Notes under the pieces: generated by a model | What the model saw: the letters and a program-made list of their open reading frames with translations, nothing else | What the model was told of the DNA's origin: nothing | Database searches by the model: none | In this document: positions 22,480 through 33,739 of the stretch, one piece after another | How the letters are laid out: the number at the start of each line of letters is the position of its first letter | Numbering within the stretch: the first letter of the stretch is position 1 | From: Costus lasius | Lineage: Eukaryota > Streptophyta > Magnoliopsida > Zingiberales > Costaceae | Assembly: GCA_027563935.2 (NCBI GenBank) | Contig: CM050449.1 | Location: 53,895,949 to 53,959,948, forward strand | Reading direction: 5' to 3' | DNA length: 64,000 nt | Program-made: the position numbers and the translations under genes

Positions 22480-22830
22480 AGTTCACGGCACTGCCGTAAA
22501 ATCGCCTGAGTCTTCTGTTCTGAAAGTGCTGGGAAATACGGTACCGTAATATGGTTCACGGCACTGCCATAAAATCGGCTGAACTCTCTAGTTGGAATCG
22601 TCTGGAAAATACGGCCCGTGTCAAAGTTTACGGTAGTACCGTAAAATCAATGAAACTTTATGTTCTGAAGGCGCTGCAAAATACGGCCCATAAAATAATT
22701 TACGGTAGTGCCGTATTTTCTACAAAACCTTCTGTTCGGAATTTCTCCAAATTACGGCAGTGACTCGATATTACGGTACCGTGTGGAAATACAGTACCAT
22801 AATATAGTTTACGGCCCTACCGTATTTTGG
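22480..22830 (-). repeat. Palindrome array in the G2 left LTR, period about 72 bp
   Basis: ACGG-type inverted words occur at 22485-22497 (ACGGCACTGCCGT), 22537-22548 (TACGGTACCGTA), 22558-22570, 22630-22642, 22701-22715, about 22773 and about 22811. The half-sites 22485, 22558, 22630, 22701 and 22773 are 71-73 bp apart. Spacers are diverged but share words such as TTCTGTTCTGAAAGTGCTG. The right LTR has the same array at about 38430-38765 with one word fewer. Confidence 0.85.
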
Positions 22831-23082
22831 TTTGTTGCTCCGTTTTGAGTGAAATTTGTTGGGTGACCTCCTATTGATGATGGTAACTCTTCCATGTATT
22901 TGATTTTGCTTGAAAACGTCTTAAAATAGTGCATTTTTGCCTGAAAATCATGAAAAACCAAAATAGAAGTAGACTTTGCAATATTTGATGAATTCAGCAT
23001 AAAAATAAGCAAAAGATCCTCAATTTAGCATTAAAAGATATCTAAAATGATACAAAATATACTATATATTTTGGTGTCATCA

Positions 23083-24240
23083 AAATACATAAGGTTCAAA
23101 CTTTTCTTGTCCTCAAGCAAAAATCAAAGTTTGATTAAAAGAATAACCTTTTCATGCTCAATAAATTTCTAAAATACAACCTATTAATGAAAAATTTCAT
23201 CAATTGTTTCACAAAACTTCAAATAAACATATTATCCTTAAAATTCAATCTTCTAGATCCTCAATTCAATCAAATAAAATCTTGTAACTTGTATAATAAA
23301 TAGAATTTTCAATCTCATGATTTCACCTAATATCAATTTAAATCTATCATGCTTTTGTTTACAGGAATTAAGTTTTCCAAGATCTTTTTCCACACAAAAA
23401 TTTTCTTTTCTTTTTCATGGATTTTGTTATTTTTGCATAGATGGAATGTATCCACATAGATACACACTTTTTATTTCTGACCTCAACTCTTATCTTAGGT
23501 ACCACAATCAATTTTGCATAGTGCCAAGTAGAGGAGTCTTATTCTTTTTATCTCTCGTTATTTTTCATGCATAGACTTTAACCCATGTTTTAGGTACCAC
23601 TATAAATTTTTCATAGTGCCAAGTAGGGGAGTCTCTCACTATTTTATGGATCTTGGATTCTTTTTTCCCAACAAATAGTAAAATAGACTAACCCTCTACT
23701 AGGTTGATCAATTGATATCAATTCAATAATCATACTCGTATACCCATTTTATTCAAAAGAATAGGTTCACCTTAGATCTTATTCCTCAAATAATACATCT
23801 ATCCAAAATTTCATGCATCAAGCAATGTCAAATTCCAAATATAGGTATGCATTTAAGAAGTAAATCTGACATGATAGGGTTTTTCTCTAGTCATGAATTT
23901 GAATCCATTCATCAATAATATAAAACAAAAATATACTCATCATCATCAAAACATCAACAATCATATCATCAAAGAAAAATATCATCATCACATGGTACAA
24001 CCATATTGAAAAGTAAAAGTCATCAGAATGTCAACATGTCTTAATACAACCCCATCGAAGTAAAACAAAAATCAGTAGAATCATCATCATACAACCATAT
24101 TGAAAAATAAAGATAAGCATGAAAAATAGCAGTAGAAATGGTTGTGGAGTGCAGAAGATCCATCCTTCCCTATATGAAATAGAAATAAGACAAGATAAAC
24201 AAAATAGCAATAAGTAAGGAAGATGATACTCACAAAGCAT
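23083..24240 (-). other. AT-rich 3' tail of G2 with polypurine region
   Basis: No supported ORF. Next to the LTR the minus strand has TTGCTTGAGGACAAG, a word commonly found just before the 3' LTR of plant Tat/Athila elements and also present in G3 and G5. Around 23500-23640 there are two diverged copies of an approximately 100-bp segment (TAGGTACCAC... GTGCCAAGTAG). G3 has the equivalent pair at 30370-30520. Confidence 0.7.
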
Positions 24241-25018
24241 CTACTCGTCGCCATCTGATTGTGTGGCCTCAGAGTCCCTCACGGCTGTCTCCATGGGATC
24301 ATAGTATGGCGTCCCTCTTTCTTGATCACCTTGATATCCAAAGTCTCTGTGATCTGCATTACCAAAACGGTCATAAAGGAAGTTGCCCATGTCTTCCGTA
24401 TGATTACACAATCTCTCCATGTCCCTGTGGATGTATCCCAGAGTCTCTTGCATCCCATCCAGGCGTCGTTCTTGGTTGTACATCTGTGCTGTGAGCGCCT
24501 GAAAACCTGGATCGTGGTGGCTGGCAAAACCACCCCTTGTCCCATGTGAGGAAGTACCAGCGGGCTGAGAAGAATCATGAGGAGGTGACTCCAGCCCATA
24601 GGGATCACCCCTTCCACTCCAGGTGGGTGGCAGTGGAACTGTATCCAATGGTGGAGTAAAAGCTGCCTCAGCTGCACTAGGGGATAATTTCCAGTTGGCT
24701 CTTTCTCGGACCGTGGTCTTCTCAATGTGAGGTAATGGTAGAGGAGGGATATTTGGTCCAAGGACCAAACAAAAAATGTCACCTTATCTAATAATCATCT
24801 ACATTGCTATGCAAGACTCAATGTCTAGTCTTGCATTCCCTTTTGCCAACTCAATTCCATAGGGCTCTATCCCAAAATATCTAGCTATAGGAGTAATCAA
24901 ACCTCCTATTACCACCGATCCTCTGCCTGCTCTAGCAACCTTATCCATATGTTTTACCATGAAGAAAGCCACATCAACAGTAAATCCATTGAGCATCCCC
25001 CAAAGAAAATAGAGCTCA
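24241..25018 (-). pseudogene. Extra ORF of G2, C-terminal part
   Basis: On the minus strand, from the G3 junction, ELYFLWGMLNGFTVDVAFFM leads into KHMDKVARAGRGSVVIGG and YFGIEPYG. A break between 24799 and 24768 follows, then a proline and serine-rich region and a coiled-coil-like end (ERRLDGMQETLGYIHRDMERL). Stop at 24241. This is the second half of the protein begun at 33216. The style matches the extra ORF of Athila-type retrotransposons (ATHILA ORF-1 family), whose function is not known. The match was made by eye. The G3 insertion and the internal break make it non-functional. Confidence 0.6.
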
Positions 25019-26708
25019 TGATGACACCGAAATTTATAGTAAATTTCATGCCATGTTATATATCTTTTCGTGTCATATTTATGAACTTTTGTTTGTTTTT
25101 AAGCATTATTTGTTAAATATTATGGAATCTACACAATTTCTTATTTTTCATGAATTTTAGGTTAAAAGTGTCATATTTTGATGGATTTTGGAAGATCTGA
25201 GCAGACCAATGGATTCCAGACGTTGAAATGAAGCCGCACGCCAATTTTCATGCAAATCGGAGCAAGTTTGAAAAATACACCCCGAGTGTAATGGATATTA
25301 CGGGTGTAATTTTCTGCCCAAAATATGGCACTGCCGTAAGAAATAACACGGGCCATAATTTAGAGCAATTTCCGACCAGAAAGTTCAGTTGAAAATACGA
25401 CACTGCCGTTTTTTAAATACAGTACCGTAATTGTAATCTACACAAGCGAGTTTTTCGGGCCGATTCTTGCGAGGACCATATCTTTTGATCCAAGGCTCCA
25501 AATTCAGATCTGAAAGATGTTTCGGACTCCTCTTTAGGAGGAGAAGACGCACGAAGTGAAAGGACCAATTTTATCTAGTATCGAGAGAGCAATCAACAGA
25601 GAGGCAGCTAGGGTTTGGCCTCACGCTGAGAGGCGTAGAGGGTACCTTAGGCCATGATTTTCACACAAAAGATTCGCCTAGAGGAGAGGAAGACACCACA
25701 GAAGTTTCAGAGCCTTTGGAGTCTGATTGGAGGAGGAATCAATGAAACAGCGGTGATAGCACTGTTCATCAAAGCAAATTACGGCTGTAAAGGATTTTAC
25801 AGCCGTGTTGTAACGTTGTTTCTCCTTTCTTTTTGTTTTTTGATCACTCTAAAACTATGATTTATTGTATCTCCTCCTTCATGCAAGCTTCATACTGTTT
25901 TGGGACATGGGGTGTAATCCCCTTGGTTCTTAATGATTAGATAACTCTTCTATTTTCGTTATGATAATTTTTGCTATGATAATTTTACTTTTGTGATGGA
26001 TTGTTCTTAGACTCTCTATAGATCTATGTTATTAATCATGTTTTTAGAGTTTTTGCTATTGACTGAAAGGTAATTGCTTGAGAACTTGGAACCCTAGAAT
26101 TGCATGTTAGGATCCCTTCCTTAGGTTAGATCTAATTTGATCTATTCTAGTAGATTACTTTCCATGATAGTAATATGAATCTATGGATCAAGTCTATTTA
26201 TCAAACGTGGAGATCTTGCACGAAAGTGAGGATCGGAATGTTGGAGATCCATGAGTAAAACTAGTGTTGAGGCTCGGATGCACGAAAGTGATCCTTGAGA
26301 TTCCACTAGAGATTATCAACCTAGAATTCGGATGCACGAAAGTGATCTTGAGTTCTTTGATTGATGATTTACTTATCTTTAGCATTGGGATAGATCTTGC
26401 GCGTAAGCGAGGATTGGTCCCTACATGATTGTCTGCACGAAAGTGAGATAATCCCTTTATGAAGTAAATTAGGTCTTTATCGTAGCAAGATTTGATTGAC
26501 GAACCTTTATTTATATCTTATCATTGAAATTAAGGTGGATGAAACCCTAGTCCCATGTTTATCTCTCTGATTATCTACTTAGCATATTCTCTACATAGTT
26601 TACTTTCATCATATTTGGCTTGCTTAGCTAGCGAGAAAACAATTATTTGGTAATTAACAATAAGGTCTCTGTGGATCGATATTTTTATTACTTCGATGAT
26701 TCTGTGCA
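25019..26708 (+). mobile_element. 5' LTR of G3
   Basis: It starts TGATGACACCGAAATTTATAG. The shared part with the other LTR ends at GTGCACTTG (26704-26712), and I place the end near GTGCA. By analogy with G4 the true end could lie about 20 bp further, near 26731. It contains ACGG...CCGT words at 25295-25435 and near 25785, and several GCACGAAAGTGA words at 26218-26450. No obvious tRNA primer site follows. Confidence 0.8.
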
Positions 26709-26986
26709 CTTGCTTAGCTTAGCTATACTAAGTTTTATTTGTTTTATATTTAACTTTGTTTTCTGTTTTTGCAGGTTTTGGATATTCACAGTTGTGGCAT
26801 AACTGTGATTTCTGAAATTTTTATTTGCTTGTGTCTTTATATATTCTGAAAAAAAAAATCTTATTTGATTGGAGTTGGATTATCTTTTTGGTAGTTTTGA
26901 AGATATGTCTTTTTATCAAAAATTCACGGGCTTCTGAAAGAGGTCAGGTATACATGCAACAAGGTGAGCATAAAGATTATTCATAG

Positions 26987-28315
26987 ATGTCTATTGCAGA
27001 ATTAGCTAAATTACACTCTTATTCTGTTACATGTAATATTTGTAAGTCTTATGATCATTATGCTTATGAATGTCAATTTAGATATCATGCAAATTCTAAT
27101 TCACCGTGCTATCAAGATGATCATTATGATTCTAGTTGTGAAAATCAAACTTCTTTTTATGATGATTGCTCTGATCATGTTTCTGTGCCATGCTTTGAGG
27201 ATACTGAAATATCTAGCCTAAAATCCATGTGTAAAAAATTCATGGCTGATCGAGAAAGATTTTTTGCTAATCAAAATCAATTTTTAGACCAAATGCTGGC
27301 AAATCAAAGAAAGCATCTTGATGATCTTAAGGGTTCTGTTAATCAAATTTCTTATCAAGAAGAATCTTTGACTGCTAATATTGAATTGCTAGAAACCCAG
27401 ATTGCACAACAAGCATGGTTATTTGAGTTTGATACTGAAAAACTTGATTTAGAAAATTCCCCCTATGATCATGACTGTTTTGAGATTGAGCCTTATGAGA
27501 ATATTCATGAATCTCACTCTGATTTTGATGATTGTAAAATTGATTCTTCTGATAATTTAATTGTGGAAAAGATTGGGGAAATTGAAATTGAAAAACCCTC
27601 TTTTGATGAAATTGATTCTTTTGATGTTATATCATTTATGGTTGAATCTGATGAGTTTGATAAAGGGTTGAAAATTACAGACATTGATGAGCCCCACTTT
27701 GATTTTGGTGATATTTTGGAAATTAATGATAAATCTCTTGTGGTTAATTCTGATTCTATTAATTCTTTTTCATATGATTCTGACTTTGACTTTTCTGATG
27801 ATGAATTATTTGTGGGGAGGTATGAGGAAATTGATTTAGAATAGTCTCATCTTGATTTCGTTGATAATTTTGATATTGAAAAATTGTTTGATGATGAACA
27901 TGAGGAAATTGAAAAAGATTTGAATGTTACAAACACTGATGAATCTCACTCTGATGTTTTGCCCTTATCTTTTGTTGAATCTTTTGATGAATTTGAAAAT
28001 TTGATTTTTATTGAGGAGCCTAATGAAAGACATAAAAATTATTATGATGATCCAATGCTTGAATATTTTGATATAAGTCCTATTGTGATTGAAGGTATAA
28101 TTTTGAAAAAAGGACTAATGATTCTGCTTATTGATAAACATAGGAAGATCATTGAAAATTTTGATTTTGATTTCCGCATATTTGAGAGAGCCACTTCAAT
28201 TATGATTTACTTGAAATTTTGGATATCTAGATTAGTGGCTGAACTTTTTGGACAGCGGAAAAGAAAGAAATTACATGCTATATATTTTGGTATTGATTCA
28301 CCTGCTTCACCATGA
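26987..28315 (+). CDS. Zinc-knuckle, acidic gag-like protein of G3 with one internal TAG
   Basis: The frame is open over 442 codons except for TAG at 27842-27844, after DLE. A zinc knuckle CNICKSYDHYAYEC lies near residue 16. A segment NQNQFLDQMLANQRKH and LETQIAQQA (residues about 100-150) matches the style of the G2 gag C-terminal part (NQNQFMSHQNQ, LENQIAQQA). The remainder is strongly acidic (many D, E, S, F; for example SDFDFSDDELF). The major gag homology domain upstream of the knuckle, present in G2, is absent. A related but shorter protein is encoded by G4. RNA binding is a reasonable inference. The role of the acidic part is unknown. Confidence 0.6.
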
Positions 28316-28350
28316 TGTTTGAGTTTTGGTCAAGCTATGGACCTAAAATT

Positions 28351-28376
28351 AGCGCTTCTTGGGAGGCAACCCAACC
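28351..28376 (+). other. Conserved box after the coding region (G3)
   Basis: AGCGCTTCTTGGGAGGCAAC followed by CCAACC. The same box occurs in G2 on the minus strand at 34199-34222, after protease. I recall this kind of box as common behind the pol region of Tat/Athila elements. Its presence marks where pol should have ended and shows what is missing upstream. Confidence 0.7.
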
Positions 28377-28467
28377 ACTTTTGCTTAGTTTAGTTGCTTT
28401 ATTTTAGTTAATTTTTAGGATTAATTTTTCTTTTTGTTTTGCAGGGAGAATAGAATTTTTTGCAAAA

Positions 28468-28660
28468 TACGGCACTGCCGTAATCTGCTTTTCGGTACCG
28501 TATTTTTGGTCCAATTTTCACCCGAGGGTTTTTGGTATTTTACGGCACTACCATAATATCATTCACGGTACCATATTTTAGAGTCATTTTTAACCCGAGG
28601 GTTCTTTGTAAAATACGGCACTACCGTAAAGGGTTTCACGGTACCGTATTTTAAAGCTGC
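28468..28660 (+). repeat. Palindrome array in the internal region of G3
   Basis: Three units, each with TACGGCACTRCCRTA followed about 10 bp later by a TTYRCGGTACCRTATTTT word, at about 28473, 28551 and 28615, with a shared spacer word ACCCGAGGGTT. The period is 65-78 bp. It has the same orientation relative to the element, and the same position after the conserved box, as the array in G2. Confidence 0.8.
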
Positions 28661-30907
28661 CCTCTGCTTAGTGAGTAGGTGTTTTCTCGCTACGATTTTA
28701 AGAAACTGGGTTGAGAAAAATTTTGATCTTTGGCACAACATGGAAGTACTCATCTTTGTCTATCTTCTGGATATTTTTGCTGAATTTTAAAGTCCATGGA
28801 TCTTTCTAAAACACCTAGCAACTTTTCGATTCTGATTATTTTCTGCAGCAGTTTTTTCTGACTGTTCTGACTAGCACTTTTGCTGCCACTTTTTAAGTTA
28901 TTTCGGTGACTTGAAACCCAGATTTTTCACTTGGAATTGAAAGAACATGTGTCATTCTATATTGTGGATAAATTATTTTCACGAAAATATGTTCTGATCA
29001 TTCTAGGACACATAGCAACTTTTTGAACTTTATTAACTTTTGTGCAGTTTGTGCAGTTTTTAATCTGAGTAGCCTTCTTTCTGCTGATGCCCTAAATTTC
29101 TGATAGATTTTGATCCTTTGATTTTCATACGTCTGAAAAGAATATCTCTTATTCTATTACGTGGTTCTGTCCATTTTCTATTTGGATCATTAAATCTTAT
29201 TTTTGGGTAGGGCTACTTTTCATAAAAAATTCAAAAACTGCACTGTTTGCTTTCTACTTGTTATTGCTTCTTTTGCATCCAGATTCAGAAATCTTCAAGA
29301 GCAACTGTCTTCCACCTCTAAACCACCACTACATCTGCCTCTGACATCACTGTATCCAGCCGTCAACACTGGATTATACCTTCTGCAGATTCTTATTTCT
29401 TCTATTGCCTCTTATTCCATTAATTTGATTTATTTATGCATCAGACTCTTCATTAGTGACTGATTTTTTTATCTATGCAGCATTATTTCTGGCACCCACC
29501 AGCCGACGATCTCACCTCCAGGACTGTAGTCTTCAGCAGGCCACTAGAGATTACTCACTCTACTGTCGGCATCATCATTGGCAGCAGCTTTTCAGCTAAC
29601 CTCTGTTCACCCTCTGCTTCTTGCTTGCTCGACTCTTTCCACCGGCATCCTCTTCAGACCTCTGGCTACAACTCTGATTCTCCCTTGAAAATTATTTTTA
29701 TTATTATTTTCAAGACTGTTTTTGATCTGAGCCTTATGTGAGCCTTATGTACCTTAAATTTTGCAGAAAATTTTCAAAAGGCATATCTTTAGACCCAGCT
29801 GCATTGGCCTGACAATGATTGAGCATGATCTATTCAGTTTTGTGAGTATCACTTGCACTCTCTTATTAATGACTATTTCATAAAGTGCATCTTTGACTTT
29901 ATCATATTTATACTACTTATTGGTTTTCTCTTGAAAAATGATTTTATGGATATATGGAACTCATTGTTTTGATGATGATATTATTCAAATGTGTTGTTAA
30001 AATTGATGAAAGCATATGATCCACTTTCTACTATATGATGGCATGATTTATTGATAAAATTTCTATTGATAAAATGTCTTCCTTGATGATGTGAGTATTT
30101 ATACTTGTGATTAGAGAAAAACCCTATCATGTTAGATTTATTTCTTCAATGCATATCTATTTTTGAAATTTGACATTGGTTGATGCATGAAATTTTGGGT
30201 AGATGTGTTATTTGATGAATAAGATCTAAAGGTGAAACTACTCCTTTAAATAAAATGAGCATATGAGTATGATTTGAGAATTGAGATCAATTGATCAACC
30301 TAGTAGATGTTTGGTCTATTTTTGCCATTTGTTGGGAAATAAGAATCCAAGATCCATAAAAATAGTGAGAGACTCCCCTACTTGGCACTATGTAAAATTG
30401 ATAGTGGTACCGAAGACATGGGTTGAAGTCTATGCATGAAAAATAATAAGACTCCTCTACTTGGCACTGTGTAAAATTGACAGTGATACCGAACACAAGA
30501 GTTGAAGTCAAAAATAAAAAGTGTGTATCTAAGTGGGTACATGCCATCTTCATAAAAACAAACAAAATACATAAAAAAAAAGGGGAAAAAAATCATGTGT
30601 GGAAAAAGATCTTGGAAACCTAATTCCTGTAAACAAAAGCATGATAGATTTGAACTGAAAACTGGGTGAAATCATGAGATTGAAAATTCTATTTATTATA
30701 CAAGTTGCAAAGTTTTATTTGATTGAATTGTGGATCTAGAGGGTTGAGTTCTAAGGATGATATGTTTATTTGAAGTTTTGTAAAACAATTGATGGAATTT
30801 TTCATTGATGATTGTATTTTAGAAATTTATTGAGCATGAAAAGGTTATTCTTTTAATCAATTTTTGATTTTTGCTTGAGGACAAGCAAAGTTTGAGCCTT
30901 ATGTATT
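28661..30907 (+). other. Non-coding internal tail of G3
   Basis: About 2.2 kb with no supported gene. The short frames at 29203-29741 have no recognisable features. Two diverged copies of an approximately 110-bp segment lie at 30370-30520 (CTACTTGGCACT...). A polypurine region TTGCTTGAGGACAAGCAA lies near 30870-30890, before the LTR. Confidence 0.65.
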
Positions 30908-32600
30908 TGATGACACCAAAATTTATAGTAAATTTCATGCCATTTTATATATCATTTCGTGTCATATTTATGAACTTTTGTTTGTTTTTAAGCATTATTT
31001 GTTAAACATTATGGAATCTACACAATTTCTTGTTTTTCATGAATTTTAGGTTAAAAGTGCCATATTTTGATAGATTTTGGAAGATCTGAGCGTACCAATG
31101 GATTCCAGACGTCGAAACGAAGCCGCCCGCCAATTTTCATGCAAATCGGAGCAAGTTTGAAAAATACACCCCGGGTGTAATGGATATTACGGGTGTAATT
31201 TTCTGCCCAAAATACGGCACTGCCATAAGAAATAACACGGGCCGTAATTTAGAGCAATTTCTGACCAGAAAGTTCAGTTGAAAATACGGCGCTGCCGGTT
31301 TTTAAATACGGTACCGTAATTGTAATCTGGACACGCGAGTTTTTTGGGCCGATTCTTGCGTGGAGTATATCTTTTGATCCAGAGCTCCAAATTGATATTT
31401 GAAAGATGTTCCAGACTCGTCTTTAAGAGGGGCAGACGCACGAAATGAAAGGCGTAATTTTTATCCAGTATCGAGAGACCAATCAATAGAGAGGCAGCTA
31501 GGGTTTGGCCTCACGCCGAGAGGTGTAGAGAACACCTCAGGCCATGATTTTCACACAGAAGCTTCACCTGGAGGAGAGGAAGACACCACAGATGTTTCAG
31601 AGCATTTGGAGTCCAATCGGAGGAGGAATCAATGAAACAGCGGTGACAGCACTGTTCATCGAAGCAAATTACAGCTGTAAAGGATTTTACAGCCATGTTG
31701 TAACGTTGTTTCCCCTTTCTTTTTGTTTTCTGATCACTCTAAAACTATGATTTATTGTATCTCCTCCTTCATGCAAGCTTAATACTGTTTTGGGACATGG
31801 GGTGTAATCCCCTTGATTCTTAATGATTAGATAACTCTTCTATTTTCGTCATGATAATTTTTGCTATGATAATTTTACTTTTGTGGTGGATTGTTCTTAG
31901 ACTCTCTATAGATCTATGTTATTAATCATGTTTTTAGAGTTTTCGCTATTGACTGAAAGGTAATTGCTTGAGAACTTGGAACCCTAGAATTGCATGTTCG
32001 GATCCCTTCCTTAGGTTAGATCTAATTTGACCTGTTCTAGTAGATTAATTGTCATGATAGTAATATGAATCTATGGATCGAGTCTATTTTTATCAAACGT
32101 GGAGATCTTGCACGAAAGTGAGGATCGGAACGTTGGAGATCCATGAGTAAAACTAGTGTTGAGGCTCGGATGCACGAAAGTGATCCTTGAGATTCCACTA
32201 GAGATTATCAACCTAGAATTCGGATGCACGAAAGTGATCTTGAGTTCTTTGATTGATGATTTACTTATCTTTAGCATTGGGACAGATCTTGCGCGAAAGC
32301 GAGGATTGGTCCCTACATGATTGTCTGCACGAAAGTGAGATAATCCCTTTATGAAGTAAATTAGGTCTTTATCATAGCAAGATTTGATTGATGAACCTTT
32401 ATTTATATCTTATCATTGAAATTAAGGTGGATGAAACCCTAGTCACATGTTTATCTCTCTGATTATCTCCTTAGCATATTCTCTGCATAGTTTACTTTCA
32501 TCATATTTGGCTTGCTTAGCTTGCGAGAAAACAATTATTTGGTAATTAACAATAAGGTCTCCGTGGATCGATATTTTTATTACTTCGATAATTCCGTGCA
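30908..32600 (+). mobile_element. 3' LTR of G3
   Basis: It starts TGATGACACCAAAATTTATAG and follows the 5' LTR closely to GTGCACTTG at 32597-32604. The two LTRs differ by scattered substitutions and few indels (1690 against 1693 bp). After CACTTG the sequence switches directly to the G2 extra ORF. Confidence 0.85.
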
Positions 32601-32604
32601 CTTG

Positions 32605-33216
32605 TGGAATCCTATCAACCATGCTGTCACTGTCTCCTCTCCCAAATATAGTGTGTGCTAGAACCCTGTGTGCATACTTGATGCATGGGTTCATGATCTT
32701 GCTAGCTGTAGCAGACAGTACATAGAAGTGATTTTTATCGGTGATCTGATTCCAAAAAATGCTCTCCATGAAGCCCAGGGTTATCTCAGTGTAACCTCCT
32801 GTGCTCAGCCAAAAAATATCTCTGACTTCTTGCAGTGTCAGCTTCCTCTCCTCATTTGCTAGTCTGAAAGTGATTTCCCCCTCTGCAGGTCCATTCGAGA
32901 ATTCCTTCAAGTCAATTATCAAGCTGCTCAAGAACTCCAGAACAAGCAGTAGGTAAGTGTACGGAGTCATTTGGAAGAACTGCTTAGGCTTGATCCTCTC
33001 AAACATCCAAAGTATGTCTTCATAAAGCCCCAAGGTTTCCAATGTTCTTTGATCAGCATACTTGGTGTTGATGATTTTTCTTTCTAGAATTTTGTTGTAT
33101 CTGGATTCCTGTATTTCATTCCTGAAGACAATCCCATGGGGGTTATGTGGTTGGGATGATTCAACAGGGGCTTTCCGTTTTCTTCTTGGAAAATTTGTTT
33201 TTGTTCTTGGTGCCAT
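32605..33216 (-). pseudogene. Extra ORF of G2, N-terminal part (Athila-type)
   Basis: I start it at MAPRTKTNF (33216) rather than at the Met ten codons upstream, because a basic N terminus (PRRKRKAP) is typical of this protein type. About 200 residues are open: HGIVFRNEIQESRYNKI, LETLGLYEDILWMF, FRLANEERKLTLQEVRDIF, ...HRVLAHTIFGRGDSDSMV. The frame then runs into the G3 LTR. The order of these short motifs resembles the ATHILA ORF-1 type proteins of plant gypsy elements, function unknown. It lies downstream of gag-protease on the same strand. The basic start could be a nuclear localisation signal (inference). Confidence 0.6.
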
Positions 33217-33739
33217 GAGTATGAACTCAAGCTGCAAACTCATCATTCAATGCATAATAATATAACATTGTAAATCTAGTCATTGGCTTCCTATCAACAT
33301 GTTCTACAAGCATTATCAGCTAGAAACAGAGTGAAAAATAGAGTAAACGTTCATGAATAGTGATTTTGCTAAGCTTCGACGTGTATCAACTCAAATCGTT
33401 CATGAAAATTTGCCAAAATTGTAACAAATAGCAAGGAATTAATAGCTTATCTACCAGCGAGTAAATAGAAACAAGAATCACTAAAAATGGATGAGAAACG
33501 AGTGAAAACGAGTGAAAGGGGCGAAACTTGCTAAAAACTCGTCAAATTGATGAAATCGGTGAAACGAGTACCTAATCGTCAACGAAAGCTGAACGGGAAA
33601 GGTCGCCGGTGTCCTCAGGTGGTCGGAGATGATCGAAAATCCAAGAACGGCTTGAAAACGAGTGAGAACGAGGGTAAAAACCCTAAAAATAGTTCGGTCA
33701 AAACCCTAAATACGGCACAGAGCTCGCGTGTCAGAAAAT

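Larger units (their letters stand above)
21038..23082 (-). mobile_element. Left LTR of G2 (3' LTR)
   Basis: On the minus strand it runs from TGATGACACC at 23082 to GGATCACAACA at 21038, 2045 bp. Compared with the right LTR it has about 60 bp extra near 21700-21760 and one more palindrome near 22550, and it lacks about 18 bp near 22060. Such indels and scattered substitutions suggest considerable age. Confidence 0.9.
25019..32604 (+). mobile_element. G3: non-autonomous Tat/Athila-like element, gag-like ORF only
   Basis: Two direct repeats of about 1.69 kb (25019-26708 and 30908-32600) start with TGATGACACC and enclose 4.2 kb. The internal part holds one zinc-knuckle ORF, the conserved box GCGCTTCTTGGGAGGCAACC, a palindrome array, and a TTGCTTGAGGACAAGCAA polypurine region right before the second LTR. 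No protease, RT or integrase is visible. It sits inside the extra ORF of G2 in the opposite orientation. No clean target duplication is seen (left flank GCTCA, right flank CTTGT or TGGAA). Confidence 0.85.

Noticed and set aside
22480..22830. CRISPR-like array (regular short repeats with variable spacers)
   Set aside because: Repeats are palindromic words of 12-15 bp of two types with related spacers, inside an LTR of a plant retroelement, with no cas genes. The host is eukaryotic.
29203..29741. Two frames in the G3 tail (86 and 88 aa)
   Set aside because: No motif, no counterpart in G2, and composition like the surrounding non-coding DNA.
30287..30596. Overlapping minus-strand frames rich in F, C and Y
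   Set aside because: They arise from the duplicated CTACTTGGCACT segment. Overlap in two frames argues against a gene.
32443..32604. Extension of the G2 extra ORF to 32443
   Set aside because: From 32604 leftward the frame is read through the G3 LTR by chance (QVHGIIEVIKIS comes from LTR sequence).
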